Shown here one piece after another: positions 7,370 through 14,547 of a DNA stretch of 16,952 nucleotides. The stretch spans positions 1 to 16,952 of the forward strand of contig CALKWZ010000060.1 in assembly GCA_938003985.1 (NCBI GenBank). Direction: 5' to 3'. The stretch is from an uncultured Verrucomicrobiota bacterium (GTDB lineage: Bacteria; Verrucomicrobiota; Kiritimatiellia; CAIQIC01; Lenti-01). Positions within the stretch are counted from its first letter, which is position 1. The number at the start of each line of letters is the position of its first letter. The translations under genes were made by a program, and so were the position numbers. The notes under the pieces were generated by a model. That model saw only the letters and a program-made list of their open reading frames with translations. It made no database searches and had not been told where the DNA came from.

Positions 7370-9628
7370 CTACAGCGCCTTGACGGCGGCGACGGCGGAG
7401 GGCACGTCGATGCCGAAGTACTGCCAGAGCTCGAGATGGCCCTCGGACGGGGCGATGCGCGGATCGACGATGCCGAGATGGACCAGCGGGAGCTTCTTGC
7501 CGAACGCCGCGCCGCGCACGAGCCCGGCGAAACCGCGCAGACCGCTCTCCGGCGTGCCGATCAGGCCGTCTTCGATGGTGACGAGGCCCTCGGGGTACTG
7601 CTGGAACAGCGCCTCGAGGCGGCCGGCGTCCAGCGGCAGGCCGTTGACCGCCCACGCATCGACGGCCTGATCTTCGGTCGCGAGCTGGTCGGCCGCTTCG
7701 GCGGCGACGAACGCCGTGGCGCCGAAGCCGAGAATGGCCTTTTTCGCGCCGGGCATCGCGCGGAGCGGGGTGACGTCGGTCCAAGGGCTGTCGGCGTTCC
7801 AGAGCGGAGCCTGGGAATCCTGGCGGGCCAGGATGGGCAGGTTGTCGCGCGGAATGCCGAGGACGTGGGCGCCGTTGCGGGAGGCCATGTCGCAGATGGC
7901 GATGAAGGCGGAGCGGGCGTCGGCCGGGGCGTAGAACCGGTCCAGATACGGCAGGTAGCCGATGGCCAGGTTGATCCAGTCGAGCGACCAGCCCGAGAAA
8001 TGGTCGCGGCCGGTGCACGAACCGACGTGCGAGAGATGGAAGGCGACGTTGAGACCTTCGTTCGCGCCGGTCAGGTTGCGCTGGTAGCGCCACATTTCGA
8101 GGCCTTCGCGGGCGATGCCCTCGAAGAACGCCGCGAAGGTCGCGAACACGACCAGCTTGGGCTCGGGCGTGGACATGGCCACGCCGTTGGCCATCATGGT
8201 CGCGATCTGCTCTTCGATGGAGAGCTGGAACTGGTGCTCGGCGTCGAGGACCTTCTGCGCGAGATCCACCTTGGTGGAAGGCGCCAGGTCGCAATCGAGC
8301 ACGAACGTGGCTTTGGGATGGGTCTTGGCGACGAGTTCGTAGGCCGCGGCGACGCCCGCGCGGGGCGTGACCCACTTGCCGCCGGCGGGCGGCAGGGCGG
8401 CGTCGGCCTGGGCGAGCGCCTCGGCGGGCAGCACGAGGTTTTCGCTGCCCGGCGCGGGCCGGGCCGTCGTGGCGACGGAGACCGGCGGCAGGGCGCGCCA
8501 GCGCGCGAGGACGTCCTTCTGCTTGGCGTTGAATTGGAGCATGGGATTCGCCAGCAGCGCGTCGAGATCGCGGCCCTTCATGTGGCCGTCGTGGTGGGCC
8601 TTGCCGCCGGGCAGGCCGTTGACGAGGAACAGGCATTCCATCATCGACGGCAGGTCGCGGTAGCTCATCAGGCAGCCGGGCAGCCAGACGGTCTTGTCCA
8701 TCTTCACGCCGTTCTTGGCGGCGAAGGCGGCCAGTTCGGCGGAAATCCCGAAGCGCTCACCGATCTGGGCGAGGGTCACGTCGTTCTTGCCCGTGGGAAT
8801 GATCATGGTCGGCACGCCGTCGCGGGCCAGCGTCCGCGCTTCGCGGAACGTCTGCCAGAGGGTGCCCACGTCGTAGAGCGAGGGCGTTTCGAGGATCTGC
8901 ACGCCCAGGGCTTCGATGATCGGGCGGGGATCGCGGCCGGTCATCTTCGCGGTGGTGCCCGAGAGCTGGATGCCGTTGCGGTGCATGATGAAGGTGACGG
9001 GCGCCTTGAGCACGTGGGCGGCGTGGAAGCCGTTGAGCGCGTGGCCCGCGATCCAGCCGGCGTCGCCGCAATGGCAGAGCACCCAGGCGTCGGAGCCGTA
9101 GGCGGCGCGCTTGCCGAGCGCCTGGCCGACCGCGGTCGGGATCATGACGCCGAGGCGGCCGCCGTTGAGCTGCGTGCCGCCGGGCACCCACGACACGTGG
9201 CCGGGGATGTCCAGCCCGCGGCGGAAGGTGTCCACCACCCGCTGGCGGTCCAGATAACCCAGAACGGACAGCGCGGAGAAATAGCCGATGGACGTGTGCG
9301 CGTTCTCGATGGTGAAGTCCCGCTCGGTGCGGTTCACCAGGGACAGCGTCAGCAGCAGCGGGGGAATCAGGTCGAGGCCGCCGCCCATGTGGTCCACTTC
9401 GTTGATCTTGGAAAGGGATGCGACGGATTCGATCGCCAAGCGGGCGGCGTCGATCTGCATGGCTTCGAACAAGGCGACGTCGTCGGCCGACAGGCGCGGA
9501 ATCTGCTCGATGTCGAGCGCGAACGGCGGGACGGAAGAAACGACTTCCCGGCGCATGTAGAGCGAATCGGCCAAGAGCCGTTGGTTGTGTTCCTGTTGGC
9601 GGGCTTCGGGGGAGAACGTGGTTTTCAT
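7370..9628 (-). CDS. Transketolase-like thiamine-diphosphate enzyme
   Basis: Protein of 752 residues with the three-domain layout of transketolase-type enzymes. The ThDP-binding motif is GDA at 188-190 with the paired asparagine N218 (MHRNGIQLSG); the usual third glycine is alanine. Upstream, PGHVSWVPGGTQLNG and GVMIPTAVGQALGKR match the transketolase-like core. The pyrimidine domain contains IEEQIATMM, with E473 likely to be the catalytic glutamate. The C-terminal domain runs to the end. It lacks recognisable phosphoketolase signatures. It is longer than ordinary transketolases (about 660), with an N-terminal lead and an inter-domain stretch near 280-420. Reaction unknown: sugar-phosphate transfer or a 2-oxoacid reaction are both open. 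It has a strong promoter with only 11 bases between -10 and ATG. Confidence 0.8.
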   Translation of the reverse strand: MKTTFSPEARQQEHNQRLLADSLYMRREVVSSVPPFALDIEQIPRLSADDVALFEAMQIDAARLAIESVASLSKINEVDHMGGGLDLIPPLLLTLSLVNRTERDFTIENAHTSIGYFSALSVLGYLDRQRVVDTFRRGLDIPGHVSWVPGGTQLNGGRLGVMIPTAVGQALGKRAAYGSDAWVLCHCGDAGWIAGHALNGFHAAHVLKAPVTFIMHRNGIQLSGTTAKMTGRDPRPIIEALGVQILETPSLYDVGTLWQTFREARTLARDGVPTMIIPTGKNDVTLAQIGERFGISAELAAFAAKNGVKMDKTVWLPGCLMSYRDLPSMMECLFLVNGLPGGKAHHDGHMKGRDLDALLANPMLQFNAKQKDVLARWRALPPVSVATTARPAPGSENLVLPAEALAQADAALPPAGGKWVTPRAGVAAAYELVAKTHPKATFVLDCDLAPSTKVDLAQKVLDAEHQFQLSIEEQIATMMANGVAMSTPEPKLVVFATFAAFFEGIAREGLEMWRYQRNLTGANEGLNVAFHLSHVGSCTGRDHFSGWSLDWINLAIGYLPYLDRFYAPADARSAFIAICDMASRNGAHVLGIPRDNLPILARQDSQAPLWNADSPWTDVTPLRAMPGAKKAILGFGATAFVAAEAADQLATEDQAVDAWAVNGLPLDAGRLEALFQQYPEGLVTIEDGLIGTPESGLRGFAGLVRGAAFGKKLPLVHLGIVDPRIAPSEGHLELWQYFGIDVPSAVAAVKAL

Positions 9629-9639
9629 AGTGGGGGGGG

Positions 9640-9668
9640 ATTGTGCCGGAAACGGCGCGGGGCGTCAA
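9640..9668 (-). promoter_or_regulatory. Promoter of the transketolase-like gene
   Basis: On the minus strand TTGACG (9668-9663), a 17-base spacer, then CACAAT (9645-9640). Eleven bases, eight of them a C-run, separate the -10 from the ATG at 9628, so the predicted 5' leader is only about 5 bases and has no Shine-Dalgarno. Confidence 0.6.
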
Positions 9669-9695
9669 TTGCGGGAAGCCGGTCTCGCCGGCACG

Positions 9696-9725
9696 AAAAA
9701 AGCCCGGCGCGGGCGCGCCGGGCTT
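9696..9725 (-). terminator. Rho-independent terminator of the PPIase lipoprotein gene
   Basis: Perfect 12-bp inverted repeat AAGCCCGGCGCG / CGCGCCGGGCTT around GG, followed on the minus strand by six T. It lies 20 bases after the stop of the isomerase gene and just upstream of the next promoter, cleanly dividing the two transcription units. Confidence 0.85.
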
Positions 9726-9744
9726 CGCGAAACGGGGCGGAAAC

Positions 9745-11130
9745 CTATTCCGCCGCCGGCTCCGCGGCAGGAGCGGCTTCTGCGGCCGCTTCCGGAGCCG
9801 CTTCGGGAGCGGCGGGAACTTCCGCGACGACTTCTTCGACCGCGACTTCTTCGACGACGGCTTCGACCGCTTCGGCGGTCTCTTCCGCGGCGGGTTCGAC
9901 GGCTTCCGCCGCCTCTTCCGCGACCGCTTCGACGGCCTCGGTCGTCGCGCCGGCTTCTTCCGCGACCGCTTCGACGGCGGCCGGAGCTTCTTCATCGACG
10001 TCCAGCTGCAGCATGGGCAGTTCGGTTTCGTCGGCCAGCGGTTCGTCGAAGCGCTGGACGTCGGCCGCCGTGCGGAGGCCTTCGACGTATTCCTTCACGA
10101 CGTCCTGCTGCTTCTGGGAATAGAGGATGTCGCTGATGCGGGTCTTGGCCTCGCCGAAGTCGATGGCCTTGGCTTCCTGGCGTTCGGTGACCTTGACGAG
10201 GTGGAACCCGAACTGGGTTTCGACGATTTCGCCGACGGAGCCGACCGGCTGGGTGAAGGCGGCGTCTTCGAATTCCGGCACCATCTGGCCGCGGCCGAAG
10301 GAGCCGAGATCGCCGCCGGAGCTGGCGCTGGGGCAGTCGGAATTCGCCTGGGCCAGTTCCGCGAAATCGGCGCCTTCGAGGATCTGCTTGCGGAGGTCTT
10401 CGAGGCGGGCGCGCTTGGCGGCCTTGGCGGCGTCGTCGTCGGCCGGATCCACCTTGATCAGGATGTGGGAGGCGGCGACGGATTCGCCCTGGGTGAAGCC
10501 TTCCTTGTTCTCGTCGTAGAACTTCTGGATTTCCTCGTCGCTGGGCTTCGCGACGGCGTCGGCCTTGGCGATGATCATCTTGCGGACGGCCATCTGCTCG
10601 CGCATTTCGGTTTCGGTGGTGCCGGTTTCCGCCATGTAGGTCTCGAGGGTGGTGCCGGGGGGCAGCTCGGCGGCGAGTTCGCCCTTGATCTCGGCGAATT
10701 CGGAATCGGAGAGGCTGATGCCCTGCTTGGCGACTTCGCCCAGCATGATCTGGCGCATGACGAGTTCTTCGACGATGCGCTCGCGCAGGCGCGGCAGCGC
10801 GGCTTCGAACTGCTCGGGGGGCACCCGGCCGCCCATCTGCTTGCGGAACATGCCCAGGACCTTCTGGACTTCGCCTTCGGCGATGTCCGTGCCGTTGACC
10901 TTGGCGACGACGACGGCGGCCTCTTCCGCGGACAGCGCGGGGGCTTCCGGGGCGGGCGCTTCGGCCGGGGCGGCTTCGGCGACGGGCGGCAAGGACAGTT
11001 CCGCCGGCGCGCTCGCTTCGGCGGCCGGCGCCGCTTCGGGCGCGGCCTCGGGGGCGGCTTTGGGCTTGCATCCGGCCACGGTCCAGGCCAGGGCGAGGGC
11101 GGCCAACGTCCAAACGGTCATCTTCTTCAT
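9745..11130 (-). CDS. PpiC/parvulin-type peptidyl-prolyl isomerase lipoprotein
   Basis: Protein of 461 residues. The lipobox VAGC puts the lipidated cysteine at 21. A low-complexity Ala/Pro/Glu linker follows to about 70. A SurA-N-like helical region runs from VNGTDIAEGEVQKVLGMF (about 79) to 190. The parvulin domain covers about 217-316, with ASHILIKVDP, GGDLGSFGRGQMVPEFEDA and QFGFHLVKV. Such proteins (SurA, PrsA and PpiD relatives) fold exported or outer-membrane proteins. The last 80 residues are an acidic Ala/Glu/Pro-rich tail, unusual for the family. I chose the ATG at 11130 because it gives the lipoprotein signal and has AAGGAAG before it; the frame stays open much further upstream without meaning. 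It has its own promoter and terminator. Confidence 0.92.
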   Translation of the reverse strand: MKKMTVWTLAALALAWTVAGCKPKAAPEAAPEAAPAAEASAPAELSLPPVAEAAPAEAPAPEAPALSAEEAAVVVAKVNGTDIAEGEVQKVLGMFRKQMGGRVPPEQFEAALPRLRERIVEELVMRQIMLGEVAKQGISLSDSEFAEIKGELAAELPPGTTLETYMAETGTTETEMREQMAVRKMIIAKADAVAKPSDEEIQKFYDENKEGFTQGESVAASHILIKVDPADDDAAKAAKRARLEDLRKQILEGADFAELAQANSDCPSASSGGDLGSFGRGQMVPEFEDAAFTQPVGSVGEIVETQFGFHLVKVTERQEAKAIDFGEAKTRISDILYSQKQQDVVKEYVEGLRTAADVQRFDEPLADETELPMLQLDVDEEAPAAVEAVAEEAGATTEAVEAVAEEAAEAVEPAAEETAEAVEAVVEEVAVEEVVAEVPAAPEAAPEAAAEAAPAAEPAAE

Positions 11131-11198
11131 GGAATCTTCCTTTGGGTTATGGGCCGGCTTGGGCCGGCCGGAAAGGGAGCAGCTAACGATCGGCGCGC

Positions 11199-11228
11199 AT
11201 CGTAGGGCGGCGTCGGGGGGGATGTCAA
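11199..11228 (-). promoter_or_regulatory. Promoter of the PPIase lipoprotein gene
   Basis: On the minus strand a perfect TTGACA (11228-11223), an 18-base spacer, then TACGAT (11204-11199). It lies between the khpB stop and the isomerase start and predicts a leader of about 62 bases with a Shine-Dalgarno. This is the best promoter match I found in the window. Confidence 0.65.
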
Positions 11229-11264
11229 TCCAGTAGAACGCTCCGCCGGGGCGGGCGGGGCGGC

Positions 11265-11801
11265 TCATTCCGGCGCGGCGGGCGCCGGTTCGGCCGGCGG
11301 CGGCAGCCCGGTGGGCTGGAAGTCCTCGGCGATGGAAATGACCACGCGCTTGCGGCCTTCGGAATCCTCGTCTTCGGAATGGGTGCGGATGTCGGGCAGA
11401 TCCTTGAGGGCCTGGTGGATGATGCGCCGCTCCATGGAATTGAGCGGCGGCATCCGCCAGGGACGGCCGTTCTGGCGGACGCGTTCGAGGGCCTCTTGGG
11501 CGTCGGCCAGCAGCTTTTCGCGGCGGCGTTCGCGGTAGTGCTCGGCGTCCACCACGCAATAGGGCGATTCCTCGTACTGCCGGGACAGCAGGCGGTTGAG
11601 CAGGAACTGGATCGCGTCGAGCGTCTGCGACGTGCGGCCGATCAGCCGGCCGGCGTCCGCCGTGACGATCTGGAAGAACACCTGGCCCTCGGCCGTCGCG
11701 GTCTCGATGCGGGCGTCTTCGAATTCCAGCAGCCGCAGCAGATGGCCGAGAATCGTCTGCGCGGATGCGATCATTTCCTGCATGCCGGGTTGTGCGCTCA
11801 T
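11265..11801 (-). CDS. khpB: KH-R3H RNA-binding protein (Jag/KhpB-like, no Jag-N domain)
   Basis: Protein of 178 residues. A KH domain spans about 18-75 with GRLIGRTSQTLDAIQFLLNR; an R3H domain spans about 95-158 with R125 and H129 (MERRIIHQALKDLPDIRTHS). This pair is the KhpB/Jag (SpoIIIJ-associated) architecture; these proteins bind RNA in the cytoplasm and affect cell elongation and division. The N-terminal Jag-N domain found in Firmicutes is absent. The KH GxxG loop reads GRTS, so its last glycine is serine. The tail is proline/alanine rich. Jag genes usually sit next to yidC and rnpA, but none is here. Purine-rich AAGAAG precedes the ATG. It is divergent from the NTF2-like gene across 91 bases. 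Confidence 0.88.
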   Translation of the reverse strand: MSAQPGMQEMIASAQTILGHLLRLLEFEDARIETATAEGQVFFQIVTADAGRLIGRTSQTLDAIQFLLNRLLSRQYEESPYCVVDAEHYRERRREKLLADAQEALERVRQNGRPWRMPPLNSMERRIIHQALKDLPDIRTHSEDEDSEGRKRVVISIAEDFQPTGLPPPAEPAPAAPE

Positions 11802-11817
11802 GGTTCTTCTTTCGACG

Positions 11818-11845
11818 TTTGCAATTCCACGCGTTCTTGTATGCT
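11818..11845 (+). promoter_or_regulatory. Promoter candidate for the NTF2-like/menA/M20 operon
   Basis: TTTGCA, a 16-base spacer and TATGCT lie in the AT-richer gap between the divergent khpB and NTF2-like genes. The -10 is 47 bases before the ATG at 11893. I found no equally good promoter for khpB in the same gap. Confidence 0.35.
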
Positions 11846-11892
11846 GAATGCGAACGAATGGCGAGCCAATTTTGCGGCGGGAGGATCTGCGC

Positions 11893-12441
11893 ATGAGTCC
11901 AACAGGGAAAACGGCCAGCGGCGAATCGCGGCGTCCGCGCGTGCCGCACGCGGCATGGCTGGCGCTGGCGCTCGTGGCGGCGGTCTGGGCCAGCGCCTTC
12001 TTCGGCGCCGAGGCCCGCCTGCGGCGCGCCACGCTGCGCCTGGTGCGCCAAACCGAAAAAGGACAGGCCGAGTCGCCGGTGGCGCTCGGGCTGTCCGCCC
12101 ATCGCTTCGGCGAACGCCTCGCGGCCGACGCGGTGCTGGAAGTCGACGGCTGGGGACCGATCGCCACCGGCCGCACCGAGGTCGTCCAGTTCTACGCCAC
12201 CGTCCGCCAGACGCTCGACGAAATCGCGCTGACCGAGCCCAAAATCGCCTCGCAGGTCGTGCGGCGCGGGGAAATCGAAATCCGCGTGGCGGCGCGCTAC
12301 CGCCTGGCGGGCTACGGCGAAGTCCACGCCGGCGACGGCCGCGCCGCGCTGCGCTGGCTCAAGGGCGACGACGGCTGGCGCATCCAGCGCGCGTTCCTCG
12401 TGCCGGATCCCGCCGACGCCGCCCGGGGGAGCTGGCCGTGA
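11893..12441 (+). CDS. Membrane-anchored NTF2-like domain protein (hypothetical)
   Basis: Protein of 182 residues. A basic N-terminus leads into one transmembrane helix (about 18-38, AAWLALALVAAVWASAFFGA), placing the rest outside the cytoplasm. The remainder has the order of an NTF2/SnoaL-like cone: a helix, then AADAVLEVDGWGPIATGRTE, VVQFYATVR, a strand EIEIRVAARYRLAGYGEV and the closing ALRWLKGDDGWRIQRAFLV. This fold is inferred from pattern only. The ATG at 11893 has GGGAGGA at 11878-11884; an earlier GTG-type start at 11848 lacks one. The stop overlaps the GTG start of menA by 4 bases, so the two are translationally coupled. Function unknown. Confidence 0.78.
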   Translation: MSPTGKTASGESRRPRVPHAAWLALALVAAVWASAFFGAEARLRRATLRLVRQTEKGQAESPVALGLSAHRFGERLAADAVLEVDGWGPIATGRTEVVQFYATVRQTLDEIALTEPKIASQVVRRGEIEIRVAARYRLAGYGEVHAGDGRAALRWLKGDDGWRIQRAFLVPDPADAARGSWP

Positions 12442-13307
12442 ACGCGGCGCAGCTCTGGCTCAAGGCCGTCCGGCCCTACGCCTATTCCGCCAGCCTCGTG
12501 CCGGTGGCCATCGGCGGACTCCACGCGCGCGCCGCCGGCGCGGATTTCTCCGGCCTGCGCTTCGGCGCGGCGCTGGCGGCGGGCGTCCTGATGCACACCG
12601 CGGCCAATCTCTGGAACGACTACTACGATTTCAGGCACGGCGTGGACCGCGCGGGCGGGGGCGTCGGCAGCGGCGTGCTCGTCGCCGGCGAAATGACCCC
12701 CGCGCGCTGCTTCCGCGGCGCGGTCCTCTGCGCGGCGCTGGCCGTGCTGCTCGGCTTGGGAATCGCCGCCCAGACGGGCTGGGGGCTGGTCGTCCTGGGC
12801 ATGTGCGGCTTGATCGGCGCACTGGCCTACTCCGCCGGCCCGCTCAGCCCCAAGCACCGCGCGCTGGGCGAAGTCTGGCTTTTTCTCCTGATGGGCCCCG
12901 GCATGACCCTTGGCGGCTCGCTGGCCCAGACCGGACGTTTCTCCTGGGGCGCCGTCGCCGCCGGCCTGCCCGCCGCGCTGCTCATGGTCCTCATCCTCTA
13001 CGCCAACAACCTGCGCGACGTCCGCTCCGACCGCGACGCCGGCCTGCGCACGCTGCCCATGCTGTTCAAGCCCCTCGAAGCCAAGGCGCTCGCATTGGTG
13101 CTGCTGGCCGTGCCGTACGTTCTGACCGGCCTCATGGCCGGCACCGGCCGCCTGCCCGCGGGCGTCGCCTGGGCTTGCCTGACCCTCCCGCTGGCCGTGC
13201 GCTGGGCGCTCCGCGTCTGGCGGAATCCCGTCGGCGAGAACGACGTCAGATCCATGGCCATGCTCCATCTCGCGTTCGGCGCGCTGTTCGCCGCCGGATT
13301 GATTTGA
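12438..13307 (+). CDS. menA: 1,4-dihydroxy-2-naphthoate prenyltransferase (MenA/UbiA family)
   Basis: Integral membrane prenyltransferase, 289 residues, that attaches the polyprenyl tail to dihydroxynaphthoate in menaquinone synthesis. The first Asp-rich motif is NDYYDFRHGVD at 60-70 and the second is NNLRDVRSDRDAG at 190-202; both bind the diphosphate through magnesium. VLVAGEMTPA near 80-90 is the loop that follows the first motif in MenA proteins. Eight to nine hydrophobic helices are visible. The GTG start overlaps the upstream TGA (GTGA) and has GGGAG before it. Another aromatic acceptor within the UbiA family is the main alternative. The upstream NTF2-like partner and downstream M20 peptidase are not known menaquinone genes. 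Confidence 0.82.
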   Translation: MNAAQLWLKAVRPYAYSASLVPVAIGGLHARAAGADFSGLRFGAALAAGVLMHTAANLWNDYYDFRHGVDRAGGGVGSGVLVAGEMTPARCFRGAVLCAALAVLLGLGIAAQTGWGLVVLGMCGLIGALAYSAGPLSPKHRALGEVWLFLLMGPGMTLGGSLAQTGRFSWGAVAAGLPAALLMVLILYANNLRDVRSDRDAGLRTLPMLFKPLEAKALALVLLAVPYVLTGLMAGTGRLPAGVAWACLTLPLAVRWALRVWRNPVGENDVRSMAMLHLAFGALFAAGLI

Positions 13308-13326
13308 ACCCCGAAAGGACGCCCCG

Positions 13327-14475
13327 ATGAATCCCGTTTCCGCCGCCGACCTCCTCCGCCAGCTGGTCGCCGTTCCCAGCGTGAATCCCGCCATGTCCGA
13401 CGATCCCGCCCTGCGCGACGAGCTGCGGATCGTGGAAAGCCTGGAGCCGTGGTTCGCCGCGCGCGGCTTCCGCGTCGAACGCGTCGGCCAGACGCCCGGC
13501 CGGCCGAACCTGCTCGCGCGCTTCGGCGCCGCCGCGCCGAAAAAGACGATCCTGTTCGAGTCCCACCTCGACACCGTCGGCGTGACCGGCTACGCGGGCG
13601 ATCCTTTCGCGCTGCGCGCGGAAGGCGGCCGGCTCTACGGCCGCGGCGCGTGCGACACCAAAGGCCCCTTGGCCGCGTTCATGGCCGCGTGCGATGCCGA
13701 GGTCCTCGCCGCGCTGGCGACATCCGGCGTCCAGATCGTCTGGCTCGGCGCCATCGGCGAGGAAACCGGCAACCTCGGCGCCGAAGAAGCCATCGCCGCC
13801 GGCCTGCGCGCGGACGAATGCGTCGTCCTGGAACCGACGGACCTGCACGTCGTCCACGCCCACAAAGGCGCCTGCTGGTTCACCGTCGCCGTCCGCGGCC
13901 GCGCCGCGCACGGCTCCGATCCGTCCCGCGGCGACAACGCCATCCTCAAGATGCCCGCCGTCTGGAAAATCCTCGACGAGGCCACCGCCGCGGCGGCGCA
14001 GACCCGTTGCGATCCGGCCCTGGGCCGGCCCACCGTTTCCGTCGGCACCATCCGCGGCGGCACCGGCACCAACGTCGTGCCCGACCGCTGCGAAATCCAG
14101 GTCGATCGCCGCCTGATGCCCGGCGAATCCGCCGCCGAAGTCCTTGGCGACCTGCGGCGGCGGCTGGAAGCCATTCCCGGGGGCGTGGAGATTGGCCTGC
14201 TCAAGGAAGGCCTGCCGTTCCGGACCGATCCGGAGGCCCCGCTCGTGCGGCGGTTCTGCGCGGCCCTCGAAGCCGCCGGCGTGCCGCCCGTGCGCGAAGG
14301 CGCCGCCTGGTGCAGCGATGCCGGCCCGCTCGCCGCCGTCTGCGGCGAAACCCTCGTCTGGGGCCCCGGCTCCATCGCCCAGGCCCATACCACCGATGAA
14401 TACGTCGAAGCCGCCGCGCTCGAAACCGGCGCCGCCGTTCTGCGCCGCTTCCTGCTCGCCGCCGCGCGGGGATAG
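13327..14475 (+). CDS. M20-family metallopeptidase/deacylase (ArgE/DapE-like)
   Basis: Zinc-dependent amidohydrolase or peptidase, 382 residues, full length, cytoplasmic. Expected metal and catalytic residues are all present: H80 and D82 (ESHLDT), D110 (GRGACDTKGP), E145 and E146 (GEETGN), E169 (VLEPT) and a late histidine near 354 (AQAHTTDEYV). The dimerisation (lid) domain lies about 175-290, with RAAHGSDPSRGDNA and GTNVVPDRCEIQVDRR. This pattern is close to ArgE, DapE and related deacylases; the true substrate cannot be told. It starts 19 bases after menA on the same strand, with AAAGGA before the ATG, so it is likely in the same operon. No lysine or arginine synthesis genes are near. Confidence 0.9.
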   Translation: MNPVSAADLLRQLVAVPSVNPAMSDDPALRDELRIVESLEPWFAARGFRVERVGQTPGRPNLLARFGAAAPKKTILFESHLDTVGVTGYAGDPFALRAEGGRLYGRGACDTKGPLAAFMAACDAEVLAALATSGVQIVWLGAIGEETGNLGAEEAIAAGLRADECVVLEPTDLHVVHAHKGACWFTVAVRGRAAHGSDPSRGDNAILKMPAVWKILDEATAAAAQTRCDPALGRPTVSVGTIRGGTGTNVVPDRCEIQVDRRLMPGESAAEVLGDLRRRLEAIPGGVEIGLLKEGLPFRTDPEAPLVRRFCAALEAAGVPPVREGAAWCSDAGPLAAVCGETLVWGPGSIAQAHTTDEYVEAAALETGAAVLRRFLLAAARG

Positions 14476-14509
14476 GGGGAGCGGCGCGCGGCGCGGCGCC
14501 GGCCAATCG

Positions 14510-14539
14510 TTCGCGAAGCCGGCGGACGTGGGGTAGCTT
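14510..14539 (+). promoter_or_regulatory. Promoter candidate for the acyl-CoA dehydrogenase gene
   Basis: TTCGCG, an 18-base spacer, then TAGCTT, which ends 8 bases before the ATG at 14548. No Shine-Dalgarno is present. The -35 is poor. The spacing implies a leaderless transcript. Confidence 0.35.
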
Positions 14540-14547
14540 GGGGCTCC

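Noticed and set aside
7370..9628. Phosphoketolase as product of the ThDP gene
   Set aside because: Length is near, but I see no phosphoketolase signature sequences and the core follows the transketolase pattern instead.
7238..10123. 961-codon plus-strand open frame antisense to the ThDP enzyme and isomerase genes
   Set aside because: It is Gly/Arg/Glu/Ala-rich nonsense without domains, lies opposite two genes with clear family motifs, and is a by-product of high GC codon bias.
11151..11169. GGCCGG/CCGGCC hairpin as a terminator of khpB
   Set aside because: Only 6 bp, no T-run, and it lies downstream of the isomerase promoter, inside its leader.
9745..12327. Full 860-residue frame as one large isomerase fusion
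   Set aside because: The meaningful protein begins at 11130 with a signal peptide and ribosome site, and a strong promoter lies inside the supposed fusion; the upstream part overlaps khpB in another frame.
11379..13307. 642-residue plus-strand frame as an N-terminally extended MenA
   Set aside because: The extension is antisense to khpB and out of frame with the NTF2-like gene; the GTG at 12438 with the GTGA overlap gives a normal MenA length.
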